Part shown: positions 8,335-17,747 of the stretch, piece after piece
Numbering within the stretch: position 1 is the stretch's first letter
Layout: each line of letters opens with the position of its first letter
Origin: Streptomyces sp. GS7
GTDB taxonomy: Bacteria > Actinomycetota > Actinomycetes > Streptomycetales > Streptomycetaceae
Assembly: GCF_009834125.1 (NCBI RefSeq)
Contig: NZ_CP047146.1
Coordinates: 7,658,501 to 7,722,500 of the forward strand
Reading direction: 5' to 3'
Length of the DNA stretch: 64,000 nucleotides
The notes under the pieces: model-generated
Databases searched by the model: none
Seen by the model: only the letters and a program-made list of their open reading frames with translations
Told to the model about the DNA's origin: nothing
Translations under genes and position numbers: made by a program

Positions 8335-9330
8335 TCAGCAGACCTCTTCAAGATCGCGCCATTCCCGGCTGTCCGGGCTGTCCGCGACCCAGCCGTCCAG
8401 CAGACCGCGTACCAGGGCGGCGGGCGCGGCGATCCCGCACTCGCGCTCGGGGACCCACAGCGAGCCGGAGCCGGCCGTGCGGTGCCCCAGCGGCCCCGGG
8501 TGGCCCGGTTCGCTGTGGTCGTGCGGATCCAGGTGTTCGCCGTCGCCCTCGTCGCTGGGCATCCGGCTCTCCGAGCACGTACGGCACAGCAGCCGCACCG
8601 ACGACGACCAGTCCTCGGCGGCGAACCCGGCGTCGGCCGCCAGCCGCTCCAGCGCGTCCCGGTCGGCTTCCGTGGCGGCCTCCAGGAGCACCACCCAGGT
8701 GGGGACCGGGGACGGCGCCCACAGCTCGATCTCGTCGAAGACCGGATACGCCCGGCTGGCGCCGCCGGCCGCGGTGATCCGCTCGCCGTGCGGGACGCCG
8801 TCGTGCAGCACGACCTCGCCCCAGCGGCGCCCGGAGGACGGCAGCGGGATGGACAGCACCTCGATACGGGCCGGGTCCAGCCGGCGGCCCCAGACCACCT
8901 CGGCCTCGCCCTCGGGCGAGAGCCGGACCGCGGCGCTGCCCAGGGCCATCCCCAGCGGCTCACCGGTCGGGGAGCCCTCGCCGGGGGCCTTGAGGCCGTA
9001 TGCCTGCCAGGCGCGGCGGGCCAGCGGCCAGTCCTGGAGGGCGGTGGCGGCGATGCCCACGTTCCACCAGTCGGGCGCCCCGGTCTCGCGGTCCAGCAGG
9101 GCGACCGCGCGGAGCCCGGCGGCCCGCGCCTGCTCCCAGTCGTGCCGGAACTTGTGCAGCAGCGCGAGATTGAACCAGGACTCCGACAGCCAGGGCTCCA
9201 TGTCCGCCGCGCGCGTCAGCAGCGCCCCCGCGTCCTCGTAACGGCCGTCGCCGATCAGCGTGAAAGCGCGGTCGGTCGCCTGCCGCCACGAGGCGGAGGG
9301 CCGGTGCCGTACCTTGCCGAAGATCCTCAC
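8335..9330 (-). CDS. TPR-containing protein of unknown function
   Basis: A protein of about 331 aa. The N-terminal third (ASWRQATDRAFTLIGDGRYEDAGALL, then WFNLALLHKF) reads as two or three tetratricopeptide helices; the rest is a conserved-looking alpha/beta region without a family I can name. A longer frame exists upstream, but its translation is low-complexity. The GTG at 9330 (RIFGKV) is chosen because GGCGGGA precedes it at good spacing. It is upstream of and co-directional with def. TPR proteins usually mediate protein contacts; no partner is evident. Confidence 0.75.
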   Translation of the reverse strand: MRIFGKVRHRPSASWRQATDRAFTLIGDGRYEDAGALLTRAADMEPWLSESWFNLALLHKFRHDWEQARAAGLRAVALLDRETGAPDWWNVGIAATALQDWPLARRAWQAYGLKAPGEGSPTGEPLGMALGSAAVRLSPEGEAEVVWGRRLDPARIEVLSIPLPSSGRRWGEVVLHDGVPHGERITAAGGASRAYPVFDEIELWAPSPVPTWVVLLEAATEADRDALERLAADAGFAAEDWSSSVRLLCRTCSESRMPSDEGDGEHLDPHDHSEPGHPGPLGHRTAGSGSLWVPERECGIAAPAALVRGLLDGWVADSPDSREWRDLEEVC

Positions 9331-9645
9331 GATTCCCGCCTGCTGGTTGCTCTTGTGCCGCTCCGGAGGCGCCCCGGACGGTGCCCGGGGCCTTCTGGGG
9401 GCCCACTCGACAACTTGCCACAGATTGCCGTCGGGCTCAGCCCGGTGTGCTGCGCCCCCCTTGCGGCTCCTTGCCCTTCGCCGACCCCCTGAATCCCCCT
9501 TCGGGGGGCTTCCTTCGCATCCAACCATGCCCATCTCGCAGGGCGCTCATTACCCATGGGTTCCATGACGGTGGACGGGCCGCGAACGCTGCGCGGTGGG
9601 GCGCCGTATCCGCCCGTTCCACGCCCCGGCGCAGGGGCGCCGGGC
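9331..9645. other. Intergenic stretch with small hairpins
   Basis: About 315 bp without a credible gene, between the TPR gene and the downstream end of the HD-domain gene. It holds a CCCCC-TTCG-GGGGG tetraloop hairpin near 9495-9508. A CGCCCC/GGGGCG inverted repeat at 9622-9639 lies just beyond the HD-gene stop and may terminate it. I see no clear promoter. Confidence 0.4.
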
Positions 9646-10917
9646 TCAGGCGCCGCCCGCCGGGCCCCGGCCCGCCCGGCCGCCGTGCGCCAGGACCCGG
9701 GACAGCGCCTCGACGACCCGCGGCTCGTGGTCCTGCGCGGTGGCCAGCCGCAGCCCCTCCAGAGCGCGCAGCGGCGCCCCCGGCCCCCCGGAGCGCGCGG
9801 CGAGATCGTCGTAGGCGTTGACGGTGCGGACGATACGGGCGGTGACCGGCTGCTCCCGGTACGGATCCGCCTGCCGCTCGACGATCACCGCGACCTCGGC
9901 GGGCACGCCGGTCTGCCGTACGACGGCGCCGCCCAGCAGCGCGATCCGGCGCTGTTCGGCGGTCGGCAGGGCGGCGGTGGCACCGCCCGGGACCGGGTCG
10001 ACGAGCGAGAGCTGGCCGATGTCGTGCATCAGCGCGGCGCATTCGAGGACGTCCAAGTCCGCCGCGCCCAGCCCCAGTTCACGGCCCACCGCGCGGCTCA
10101 GCGCGGCGACCCGGCGGGCGTGGCCGGGCCGGGTGTAGCCGGCGATCTCGGTGGCGCGGGCCAGCGAGGCGATGGTCTGGCGGTAGGTGGCGCGCACCGC
10201 CGTGTACCGGCGGAAGGCGAACTGGGTGAGCAGCAGCGGCAGGCAGAACACCGGCAGCGCCCACAGTCCGACGACCGCGGTGGCCAGCGCGATGACCACG
10301 CCGGTCGCGCAGATGGCCGACCCGATCCCGGGCAGCGCCCGCAACTCGTCGCGCAGCAGCGGCCCGTAGGGCCAGCCGGTACGGGCCCGGGCCAGCGCCG
10401 CCGCCAGCACCGCGTCGCACAGCACGGTCAGCGCCAGCAGCCCGACCAGGAACAGCGGGCGGAGCGGACCGGCCGCGCCCCAGGTGCGCAAGGTGCCGGT
10501 GTCGTACAGGGGTTGGAAGCAGGTGGCGGCGAAGCCGACGGTCAGCACCCGGCGGGCGAGCGGGTCCAGTGCCGGGCTGCCGCCCCGGACGACATACGGG
10601 ACGAGCCCCACCAGACCGCCCGCCACCACCACCGCCACGGTCTGCGGTACGCCGTGGCTCGTCGGCCGCCCGCCCACCTCGCCGAGCAGCGCGTACGCCA
10701 GCGCCCCGGCGGCGCCGAGCGGCGCGCTCTCCCACCGGCCGGGGCCGGCCCGCTCCGTGGGGCAGCGGCGCACCACCTCGCCCACCGCGATCAGCACGCC
10801 GAAGGCCAGCGCGTTCGCGGGCTCGGCGACCCCCTCCCACAGGGTCCGGCCCAGGCCCCAGCAGGCGAGCGCGGCGGCGGGAACGTAGACGCAGGCGACG
10901 GTGCGGCGGCCGGTCAC
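9646..10917 (-). CDS. Membrane protein with HD domain (degenerate HD-GYP)
   Basis: A protein of about 423 aa. The first 270 residues hold about eight hydrophobic spans, and the C-terminal part is an HD phosphohydrolase-like domain with HARRVAALSRAVG and LMHDIGQL (metal-binding H and HD). The HHE and GYP signature of true HD-GYP enzymes is missing: the equivalent region reads VIVERQADPYREQP. The GTG start overlaps the stop of the upstream HD-GYP gene (GTGA), so the two are translationally coupled. Longer starts would overlap that gene by 180 bp. It may be a regulatory or pseudo-enzyme partner of its neighbour. Confidence 0.8.
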   Translation of the reverse strand: MTGRRTVACVYVPAAALACWGLGRTLWEGVAEPANALAFGVLIAVGEVVRRCPTERAGPGRWESAPLGAAGALAYALLGEVGGRPTSHGVPQTVAVVVAGGLVGLVPYVVRGGSPALDPLARRVLTVGFAATCFQPLYDTGTLRTWGAAGPLRPLFLVGLLALTVLCDAVLAAALARARTGWPYGPLLRDELRALPGIGSAICATGVVIALATAVVGLWALPVFCLPLLLTQFAFRRYTAVRATYRQTIASLARATEIAGYTRPGHARRVAALSRAVGRELGLGAADLDVLECAALMHDIGQLSLVDPVPGGATAALPTAEQRRIALLGGAVVRQTGVPAEVAVIVERQADPYREQPVTARIVRTVNAYDDLAARSGGPGAPLRALEGLRLATAQDHEPRVVEALSRVLAHGGRAGRGPAGGA

Positions 10918-12329
10918 CGGACGCCGCCCCGCCCGGCGCCCGACCGGGGCGCCCGCACCGGCGGGACGTTTCCGCGGGCCGCCGGGAGTCCCGGGTCCGG
11001 CTCCCCCGCCGTCACCTCGTCCGGGTGCCAGCCGTGCCGGTGGAGCGCCGCCGCCAGCGCCCGGACCATCCGCGGGTCGAACTGCGCCCCGGCGCACCTG
11101 CGCAGCTCCGCCACGGCGGCCGGAACCGGGCGGGCGCGGCGGTAGGAGCGGGTGGAGGTCATCGCGTCGAAGGCGTCCGCGACGGCCACCACCCGGGCGA
11201 ACTCCGGAATTTGACGACCCGTCAGCCCGTAGGGATAGCCGCGCCCGTCCACCCGCTCGTGGTGGTGCAGGATCGCCGCCCGCGCCTCGCCCAGGAAGCC
11301 GATCCCGCGCACGATCTCATGCCCGTACTCGGGGTGCAGCTCGATGATCCGCCGCTCCTCGGGGGTCAGCGGCCCGTCCTTGCGCAACAGCCGGGTGGGC
11401 ACGCCGAGTTTGCCGACGTCGTGCAGGATCCCGGCGAACCGCAGCACCTCCAGCCGGTCCTGCGCCATGCCCAGCTCCCGGGCGATCATCACCGACGCCC
11501 GGCCGACCCGCTCGCTGTGCCCGCGGGTGTAGCGGTCCTTGATGTCGACGGCCTGGACGAGGGCGCGGATGGTGGCCTGGTGGGCGGCGCGTTCGCGGTG
11601 GTACTGGGCGAACACCCAGCAGGAGAGGTACACCGGCAGCAGCACCAGCAGCGCCGCCGGCGGCCCGTACACGCTGCGCCAGAGCACCGCCATCATCAGC
11701 CCGGCCAGTCCGTGCACCAGATGCGGCCCCAACGAACGGGGCAGCAGCCCGCGCCAGGCGGTGCGCACGGGGTGCCGTTCGGCGGCCGCCAGCACCCCGC
11801 CGTCCAGCGCCGCGAGCACCGCGCAGAACGCCGCGGAGGCGGCCGCGGCGGGCAGCAACAGGATCGGGAAGTGCGGTGCGGACAGCGCGTGCCGGCCGAA
11901 GGGCCGGAAGACCCCGAAGACCTGGCCGGCCGTCCAGCAGGCGAGGGCGAGTTCGGCGGCGTGCCAGAGCCGGCGGACGGCGGGCCAGGGCGCGGCGGCC
12001 CGGGCGAGCAGGGCGCCCGGGACGGCGGTCAGCGCGGCCAGCGGCGGGGGCAGCAGCAGCGCCCCGGCGAGCAGGACCGGCGTCGCCCACCCCTGGGGAA
12101 AGGAGCCGGACTCCTCGGCCGGGCCGCCCGCACCGCCGGCGCGCCGCCGCAGGCCCTCGGTCAGCGGGCAGCGGCGGAGCCGTTCGCAGAGTCCGTACAG
12201 GGCGGCGAGTGCCAGGGCGCCGCTCCAGGGGGCGGCGGCGCCGAGCCGGATCGCGGGGGCCGTGCACAGCGCGGCGGCCAGGGCGGCGCAGCCGACATAC
12301 ACCCGCGCGGTCACCGGGAGTTCCCGCAT
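10914..12329 (-). CDS. Membrane-bound HD-GYP domain protein (predicted cyclic-di-GMP phosphodiesterase)
   Basis: A 471-aa protein with an N-terminal multi-span membrane region (about residues 1-230) and a complete HD-GYP domain. The visible motifs are HSERVGRASVMIA, LHDVGKLGVP, HPEYGHEI, HHHERVDGRGYP and VVAVADAFDAMTS. HD-GYP enzymes hydrolyse c-di-GMP, which controls development in Streptomyces. The ATG at 12329 follows GAGGAGGG; a 35-residue upstream extension is low-complexity and rejected. It is coupled to the degenerate HD gene downstream and lies next to rsrA-sigR, but with no sign of shared transcription. Confidence 0.88.
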   Translation of the reverse strand: MRELPVTARVYVGCAALAAALCTAPAIRLGAAAPWSGALALAALYGLCERLRRCPLTEGLRRRAGGAGGPAEESGSFPQGWATPVLLAGALLLPPPLAALTAVPGALLARAAAPWPAVRRLWHAAELALACWTAGQVFGVFRPFGRHALSAPHFPILLLPAAAASAAFCAVLAALDGGVLAAAERHPVRTAWRGLLPRSLGPHLVHGLAGLMMAVLWRSVYGPPAALLVLLPVYLSCWVFAQYHRERAAHQATIRALVQAVDIKDRYTRGHSERVGRASVMIARELGMAQDRLEVLRFAGILHDVGKLGVPTRLLRKDGPLTPEERRIIELHPEYGHEIVRGIGFLGEARAAILHHHERVDGRGYPYGLTGRQIPEFARVVAVADAFDAMTSTRSYRRARPVPAAVAELRRCAGAQFDPRMVRALAAALHRHGWHPDEVTAGEPDPGLPAARGNVPPVRAPRSGAGRGGVR

Positions 12330-12492
12330 CGCGCCCTCCTCACCCTGCCCCAGCGCACGCCCCGGCACGGCCGCGACCGCGGTACACGGGGGTTCGGCGA
12401 GAATAGAGGGGCCTGGGCGCCGCAGAGGGCGCATCAGCGGATCGGGCGGGACGAATCGCCCCAGCCCTCACCCCTTAGGGTGATGCGCGGCG

Positions 12493-12900
12493 TTATTCGG
12501 CGCGCGCCGTCTTGCTGCGTGCTTCGGTCTTCCCGGCGGGCTCGGCCGCGTCCGCGCCGGAGCCGCCGGACGCCTCCGCCGCACGCTCCCGCTGGGCCTG
12601 CTCATGCCGGGCCTGGTCGAGCACGCTGACCTCGGGCACGGCCTCCCCGGCCCGGATCAGGTCGATCCGGCCCATGACCTTGGAGCGCAGGTCGGAGGGG
12701 ACGTCATCGTGGCCGCAGCAGCGCTTGACGAGCTTCTTGACGGCCTGCTCCAGGCCGTACTTCTCCAGGCACGGCGAGCATTCGTCGAGATGGACCTGGA
12801 ACTCCGCGCACTCCCCCGCCGGCATCTCGCGGTCGAGATACTCGTAGAGGTGGTCAAGGACCTCTGAGCAGTCCTTCTCGTGCGGCTCTCCGCAGCTCAT
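12493..12900 (-). CDS. rsrA: Zinc anti-sigma factor RsrA
   Basis: A 135-aa thiol-redox sensor that binds and silences SigR when reduced. The cysteine and histidine spacing is exactly as known for S. coelicolor RsrA: C3, H7, C11, C31, H37, C41, C44, C61 and C62. The H37-x3-C41-x2-C44 zinc motif is complete, and C11/C44 are in place for the trigger disulfide that releases SigR on diamide-type stress. The C-terminal 45 residues are charged and low-complexity. The ATG overlaps the sigR stop (ATGA), giving equimolar coupled synthesis. Confidence 0.97.
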   Translation of the reverse strand: MSCGEPHEKDCSEVLDHLYEYLDREMPAGECAEFQVHLDECSPCLEKYGLEQAVKKLVKRCCGHDDVPSDLRSKVMGRIDLIRAGEAVPEVSVLDQARHEQAQRERAAEASGGSGADAAEPAGKTEARSKTARAE

Positions 12901-13601
12901 GATCCCGAGCCTTTCCGGTCGTGCGGCTCCGACGCCGGCGCGGGCTGCGTCTTCGCAGCCGTCGCCCCCGCCGGGACCAGCCCGCGCTCGCGGGCGTAAT
13001 CCTCCAGCATGCCGCGCAGTTGGCGCCGGCCGCGGTGCAGACGGGACATCACCGTGCCGATGGGTGTCCCCATGATGTCCGCGATCTCCTTGTACGCAAA
13101 GCCCTCGACGTCCGCGAGATAGACCGCGATGCGGAATTCCTCGGGGATCGCCTGGAGCGCGGCCTTCACGTCCGAGTCCGGAAGGTGGTCGAGCGCCTGC
13201 GACTCGGCGGAGCGCAGACCCGTCGACATGTGCGACTCGGCGCGCGCCAGCTGCCAGTCCTCGATCTCGTCGGCGGCGCTGCGCTGCGGCTCCCGCTGCT
13301 TCTTGCGGTAGGAGTTGATGAAGGTGTTCGTGAGGATGCGGTACAGCCAGGCTTTGAGGTTGGTCCCCTCCCGGAACTGGTGGAAGGACGCGTACGCCTT
13401 CGCGTACGTCTCCTGCACCAGGTCCTCCGCGTCGGCCGGATTGCGCGTCATGCGCAGCGCGGCGGAGTACATCTGGTCGAGGAAGCCGAGGGCGTCCCGC
13501 TCGAAGCGCGCGTTGCGCTCGGCGTCGCTCTCCTGCCGACCAGCGGTCTGCTCTCCCGCCGTGCCGTCGGTCCCTGCGTCGGTACCGGTGACCGGACCCA
13601 C
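12897..13601 (-). CDS. sigR: RNA polymerase sigma factor SigR (ECF type)
   Basis: About 234 aa from the GTG at 13601, the expected start of the stable isoform ([13 protein letters not shown]). Region 2 ([31 protein letters not shown]) and region 4 ([28 protein letters not shown]) are intact. SigR directs the response to thiol oxidation: thioredoxin, mycothiol, proteases and its own operon. The frame stays open upstream to 13775, matching the known longer, unstable SigR' isoform. The gene is coupled to rsrA and carries its own SigR-type promoter at 13820-13846. The GGAGGAG sequence abuts the GTG unusually closely, so the precise start is less certain than the identity. Confidence 0.95.
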   Translation of the reverse strand: MGPVTGTDAGTDGTAGEQTAGRQESDAERNARFERDALGFLDQMYSAALRMTRNPADAEDLVQETYAKAYASFHQFREGTNLKAWLYRILTNTFINSYRKKQREPQRSAADEIEDWQLARAESHMSTGLRSAESQALDHLPDSDVKAALQAIPEEFRIAVYLADVEGFAYKEIADIMGTPIGTVMSRLHRGRRQLRGMLEDYARERGLVPAGATAAKTQPAPASEPHDRKGSGS

Positions 13602-13775
13602 CTCCTCCAACCCCGTGGCGGATCCAGCCGCGGACCCACTCGATTCGGAGAATAGACGACGATCCGGTACCGCCGCCGCTCCAACGAGGGCGGGCTGTGC
13701 CACCTGCATCGGCGACCACTTCAGGTCGGCGGCCGGGCGGGCCGGGCAAGCGATTCCCATGCGGCGGACTCCCAT
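13602..13775 (-). other. N-terminal extension encoding the SigR' isoform
   Basis: In-frame codons precede the main SigR start. The ATG at 13760 has GGGAG eight bases upstream and would add 53 residues, close to the roughly 55-residue extension described for SigR' in S. coelicolor, a ClpP-degraded isoform that amplifies and then shuts down the response. An ATG at 13775 also exists but has no room for a ribosome site. That this extension is translated here is inferred from the precedent and the promoter position. Confidence 0.65.
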
Positions 13776-13819
13776 TCCTCGTGCTGCGCTGGACGTACTC
13801 CACTGCCTACGCCAGGCAC

Positions 13820-13846
13820 AACAGCGGCCGCGTCCCGGATCATTCC
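13820..13846 (-). promoter_or_regulatory. SigR-type autoregulatory promoter of sigR-rsrA
   Basis: On the minus strand GGAAT (13846-13842), 19 nt, then GTT (13822-13820) matches the SigR consensus GGAAT-N18/19-GTT. Transcription would begin near 13812, about 50 nt ahead of the ATG at 13760, so this transcript can encode the long SigR' form. Confidence 0.8.
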
Positions 13847-13914
13847 CGGTCCGCCGCGGGACTTCCGCGCAGGTCCGGCGGGATCCGGCCCACGGGAGGC
13901 GCGTCCCGGGCCGG

Positions 13915-14562
13915 TCAGCCGAACATGCCGTCCAGCCACGCCACCACCGCGTCGGTGAGCTGTGCCATCGACTCCGCCTCGGTCACCCCCGCCGACTTCG
14001 GCACGGCGAAGCCGTGGTCGCCGTGGTCCACCTCGGTGATCTCGGTGCCCGCCGGGAACTCCGCCGGCCGCCCGAAGGGGTCCCGGCCACCCTGGACGAC
14101 CAGCGTCGGCACCCCGGCGCCCGTCAGCTCCTCCGCCCGCGACTTCTCCGGCCTCCCCGGCGGGTGCAGCGGGAAGCTCAGCGCCAGGACGGCGTGGGCA
14201 CCCAGCTCGCGCGCCGTACGGCAGGCCACCCGGGCGCCCGCGCTGCGACCGCCCGCGACCACCGGCAGCCCCGGCTTCTCCAGCGCCGGCCAGAGCGCGG
14301 TCCACCCGGCGTCCAGGGTCTTCGGCGCGGGAGCCAGCTTCTTGCCGGCCACCCGCCACGGCTGCTCGACCAGCGCGACCGTGTACCCGCGGGCCGGCAG
14401 CGTCGCCGCGAGGGCCCGCAGGTCGCGGGCCTCGATGCCGCCGCCCGCGCCGTGGCCGACGGCTACCACGGCCCGGGACGGCTCGGCGTCCCGGTACCAG
14501 GTGATCCGCGCGTCGCCGGCAGGTGTGCCGACCGTCTCGCTCTCGTTCGCCCCTGTGCTCAT
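13915..14562 (-). CDS. Alpha/beta-hydrolase family protein (KANL3/Tex30-like)
   Basis: A 215-aa protein with the alpha/beta-hydrolase layout: a GHGAGGG oxyanion loop near residue 38, the nucleophile elbow GGRSAGAR near 105, an aspartate in [10 protein letters not shown], and a late histidine in DHGDHGF. This resembles the small dienelactone-hydrolase-like KANL3/Tex30 group. The substrate is unknown. The ATG at 14562 (STGANESE) is preferred over a longer start that adds twelve unconserved residues. It is co-directional with the SRAP gene upstream, about 55 bp apart. Confidence 0.8.
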   Translation of the reverse strand: MSTGANESETVGTPAGDARITWYRDAEPSRAVVAVGHGAGGGIEARDLRALAATLPARGYTVALVEQPWRVAGKKLAPAPKTLDAGWTALWPALEKPGLPVVAGGRSAGARVACRTARELGAHAVLALSFPLHPPGRPEKSRAEELTGAGVPTLVVQGGRDPFGRPAEFPAGTEITEVDHGDHGFAVPKSAGVTEAESMAQLTDAVVAWLDGMFG

Positions 14563-14617
14563 ACGCCCATCCTGCCCGCGGCGCACCGGGAAGGGCACCG
14601 CAGCGCGCCCCGGGCCC

Positions 14618-15448
14618 CTAGAAGAGCGTGCCGACCTCGGGGCCGTCCAGCTCGGTGACCAATTCCGGCCCGTTGTTGCGGACGTTGCTGACGCCGGTCG
14701 GGACGGGATGGGCCCGCATCAGCCCGGCCGGCGGGGGCGCCAGCAGCTCGCGGACCTCGTCGGGGTCGGTGCGGGCCGGGTCCAGCCAGGCGTCCCAGCG
14801 GTCCGGCGGCAGGACCAGCGGCATCCGGGGGTGGATGTCGGCGAGCGACTGCGGGCCCTCGGCGCCGGCGGCCCCGGCGAGCGGGGTGGTCTCGGCCTCG
14901 GTGGTGACGACGGTGCAGGTCGCCCACCAGGCCAGCGGGTGGTCGCCGGGCAGCGTGCGGTCCCGCCAGAACTCGTACAGCCCGGCCATCGCCATCACCG
15001 ACCCGTCCGCGGGCGTCACGAAGTACGGCTGCTTGCGGGGCCGCTTCCGCCTGCCCTGCTCCTCCAGCTCCCGCTCGGCGGCGTCGGTGACCCACTCGAA
15101 ATAGCCGTCGCCGGGGAGCAGGCAGCGGCGGGTGGCGAACGCCTGCCGGAAGGACGGCTTCTCGTGCACCGTCTCCGCCCGCGCGTTGATCATCTTCGCC
15201 GCGGCCTCGGGTGATTTCGACCACGACGGGACCAGGCCCCACTTGAGCGTGCGCAGCTGGCGCACCGGGCCGGGCGGGAAGGCGGCGGCCGCCTCGCCCT
15301 TGAGGGGACGTTCCAGTACCACCCGCACGTTGTCCGTCGGAGCGATGTTCCAACTGGGCGCCAGGGTCTCCTTCGGGTCCCACCGCTGTACGCCGAAGAT
15401 CCCCGTCAGTTCCTCGGGGCGACGGCTCGCCGCATACCTACCGCACAT
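14618..15448 (-). CDS. SRAP/HMCES-family abasic-site processing protein
   Basis: A 276-aa SOS-response-associated (SRAP, YedK/HMCES) protein. The mature protein must begin with cysteine, and the chosen ATG at 15448 gives Met-Cys-Gly-Arg-Tyr. The frame extends eight codons further upstream, but that would bury the catalytic Cys2. Other family hallmarks are the WNIAPTDN segment, LKWGLVPSW, NARAET, GYFEW and HPRMPLVLP. These proteins form a covalent DNA-protein crosslink with abasic sites in single-stranded DNA and so protect forks. It is transcribed divergently from the M50-like gene with only 35 bp between starts. Confidence 0.93.
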   Translation of the reverse strand: MCGRYAASRRPEELTGIFGVQRWDPKETLAPSWNIAPTDNVRVVLERPLKGEAAAAFPPGPVRQLRTLKWGLVPSWSKSPEAAAKMINARAETVHEKPSFRQAFATRRCLLPGDGYFEWVTDAAERELEEQGRRKRPRKQPYFVTPADGSVMAMAGLYEFWRDRTLPGDHPLAWWATCTVVTTEAETTPLAGAAGAEGPQSLADIHPRMPLVLPPDRWDAWLDPARTDPDEVRELLAPPPAGLMRAHPVPTGVSNVRNNGPELVTELDGPEVGTLF

Positions 15449-15483
15449 GCATGCCACACTGCCATGCCACACGAAGGGGAGAC

Positions 15484-16197
15484 ATGGACACCCACCACAT
15501 CACCGACGTATGGGACCGGGTCTTCGGGGCCCAGCCCGATCCGGGCCTCTGGCTGGTGATCGTCACGGGCGTGCTCGCCCTCGGCGCCGTCGTCCCGCGC
15601 ACCGCCTGGCGGCTCTCGCGCAACGCCGTCACCATCGCCCACGAGGGCGGCCACGGGCTGATCGCCCTGGTCACCGGCCGCCGCCTGGACGGCATCCGGC
15701 TGCACTCGGACACCTCGGGGCTGACCGTCTCCCGGGGCAAGCCGCACGGCCTGGGCATGGTGCTGACCGCCGCGGCCGGCTACACAGCCCCGTCCCTGCT
15801 CGGCCTGGCGGGCGCCGCGCTGCTCGCCTCCGGACACATCACGGCCCTCCTGTGGGGCGCCACCGCGCTGCTGCTGGCGATGCTGGTGATGATCCGCAAC
15901 GCGTACGGCGTGCTCACCGTCGTCCTCGCGGGCGGCACCTTCCTGCTGGTCTCCTGGCTGACGACACCGCAGGTGCAGGCGGCGTTCGCGTACGCGGTGG
16001 TGTGGTTCCTGCTGCTCGGCGGGATACGGCCGCCCTTCGAGCTCCAGGGCAAGCGGCGGCGCGGCGGCGCCGTGGACTCCGACCCGGACCAGCTCGCCCG
16101 CCTGACCCACGTCCCGGCGGCCGTCTGGCTCGGGTTCTTCCATGTGTTGACGCTGTGCTCCCTGATGGGCGGCGGGCGCTGGCTGCTCGGCCTCTGA
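15484..16197 (+). CDS. M50-like membrane metallopeptidase-related protein
   Basis: A 237-aa multi-pass membrane protein with an HExxH motif in the AHEGGHGLIALV segment near residue 54, typical of the peptidase M50B-like family. About six hydrophobic spans follow. Intramembrane M50 enzymes cleave anti-sigma factors and similar substrates, but this small clade is uncharacterised and I do not assign a substrate. The ATG at 15484 follows AGGGGAGA; an earlier ATG at 15451 would overlap the promoter region of the divergent SRAP gene. Confidence 0.75.
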   Translation: MDTHHITDVWDRVFGAQPDPGLWLVIVTGVLALGAVVPRTAWRLSRNAVTIAHEGGHGLIALVTGRRLDGIRLHSDTSGLTVSRGKPHGLGMVLTAAAGYTAPSLLGLAGAALLASGHITALLWGATALLLAMLVMIRNAYGVLTVVLAGGTFLLVSWLTTPQVQAAFAYAVVWFLLLGGIRPPFELQGKRRRGGAVDSDPDQLARLTHVPAAVWLGFFHVLTLCSLMGGGRWLLGL

Positions 16198-16374
16198 CCG
16201 GCCGCGCCCCGTGGCGGGCGGCGCCGTCCGGCCACCGGTGACCCGTATTCCGTACGGCGGTGGCGCCCCGTATACGCCTCTGGCCAGCGGCTGCACTACC
16301 AGTGCCATGTTTCGTGCAGGTTGCGCCGCTTTTGATCAAGATCGGCACCCTTGCCCAGCCATTAAAGTAAGGGC

Positions 16375-17733
16375 ATGACCGAGAGCCCCGCACTCCCCGC
16401 CCTGTGGCCCGCCCCCGTAGCCCCGGGGGCGGTCGATGCCACCGTCACTGTGCCCGGCTCGAAATCGGTCACGAACCGCGGCCTGGTCCTGGCCGCCCTC
16501 TCCTCCGAGCCCGGCTGGCTGCGCCGCCCGCTGCGCTCCCGCGACACGCTCCTGATGGCCGAGGCGCTGCGCACCATGGGCGTCGGCATCGAGGAGACGG
16601 CCTCGTCCAGCTCCTCCGGCCCCTCCGGCACGGCCGGCGGCGAGGCGTGGCGGATCATCCCCGCCGGGCTGCACGGCCCGGCCACCGTCGACGTCGGCAA
16701 CGCCGGCACGGTCATGCGCTTCCTGCCGCCGGTCGCCGCGCTCGCCGACGGCCCCGTCCGCTTCGACGGCGACCCCCGCTCCTACGAGCGCCCGCTGGGC
16801 GGTGTCATCGACGCGCTGCGCGCCCTCGGCGCCCGTATCGACGACGACAACCGCGGCGCCCTCCCGATGACGGTGTTCGGCGGCGGCGCCCTGGAGGGCG
16901 GCAGGGTGGAGATCGACGCCTCCTCGTCGTCCCAGTTCGTCAGCGCCCTGCTGCTGTCCGCGGCGCGCTTCAACCAGGGCGTCGAGGTCCGCCACGTCGG
17001 CGCGGCGCTGCCCTCGATGCCGCACATCCGGATGACCGTCGACATGCTGCGCGGCGTCGGCGCCCAGGTGGACACCCCGGAGGCGGGCGGCGAGCCGAAC
17101 GTCTGGCGGGTCACCCCCGGTGCCCTGCTCGGCCGCGACCTGGTCGTCGAGCCGGACCTCTCCAACGCCCAGCCCTTCCTGGCCGCGGCGCTGGTCACCG
17201 GCGGCCGGGTCACCATCCCGGACTGGCCCGAGCGCACCACCCAGCCCGGCGACGCGCTGCGCGAGATCTTCACCGCCATGGGCGGTTCCTGCGAACTGAC
17301 CGACCAGGGGCTGACCTTCACCGGCAGCGGCCGGATCCACGGCATCGACGTCGACCTCGGCGAGGTCGGCGAGCTGACCCCGGGCATCGCCGCGGTCGCC
17401 GCACTCGCCGACTCCCCCTCCACGCTCCGCGGCGTCGCCCACCTGCGGCTGCACGAGACCGACCGGCTCGCCGCGCTCACCAAGGAGCTCAACGAACTCG
17501 GCGGCGACGTCACCGAGACCGCCGACGGGCTGCACATCCGGCCGCGCCCGCTGCACGGCGGCATCTTCCACACCTACGAGGACCACCGGCTGGCCACCGC
17601 CGCCGCGGTCATCGGCCTCGCCGTCGAGGGCATCGAGGTGGAGAACGTCGCCACCACCGGCAAGACGCTGCCCGACTTCCCCGGCCTGTGGACGGACATG
17701 CTCGATCCGGCGGTCCCCGCCCGGAGAGCCTGA
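16375..17733 (+). CDS. aroA: 3-phosphoshikimate 1-carboxyvinyltransferase (EPSP synthase)
   Basis: A 452-aa shikimate-pathway enzyme that joins shikimate-3-phosphate and PEP. The PGSKSVTNR motif lies near residue 28, GNAGTVMR near 107, and [13 protein letters not shown] in the C-terminal half, all as expected. A Ser/Gly-rich insert at about residues 79-92 is a species-specific loop. The ATG has only weak ribosome-binding sequence, and TAAAGT sits 6 nt upstream of it, so the mRNA may be leaderless. It forms an operon with rsgA, 14 bp downstream. Confidence 0.95.
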   Translation: MTESPALPALWPAPVAPGAVDATVTVPGSKSVTNRGLVLAALSSEPGWLRRPLRSRDTLLMAEALRTMGVGIEETASSSSSGPSGTAGGEAWRIIPAGLHGPATVDVGNAGTVMRFLPPVAALADGPVRFDGDPRSYERPLGGVIDALRALGARIDDDNRGALPMTVFGGGALEGGRVEIDASSSSQFVSALLLSAARFNQGVEVRHVGAALPSMPHIRMTVDMLRGVGAQVDTPEAGGEPNVWRVTPGALLGRDLVVEPDLSNAQPFLAAALVTGGRVTIPDWPERTTQPGDALREIFTAMGGSCELTDQGLTFTGSGRIHGIDVDLGEVGELTPGIAAVAALADSPSTLRGVAHLRLHETDRLAALTKELNELGGDVTETADGLHIRPRPLHGGIFHTYEDHRLATAAAVIGLAVEGIEVENVATTGKTLPDFPGLWTDMLDPAVPARRA

Positions 17734-17747
17734 GAGCAGCCGCCGCC

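Noticed and set aside
9495..9508. CCCCC-TTCG-GGGGG tetraloop hairpin as a possible terminator
   Set aside because: It lies upstream of the TPR gene start rather than after a stop, and has no T-tract. It may be leader structure, but I have no supporting context.
12342..12434. N-terminal extension of the HD-GYP protein
   Set aside because: The ATG at 12329 has a strong GAGGAGGG site, and the upstream codons are low-complexity.
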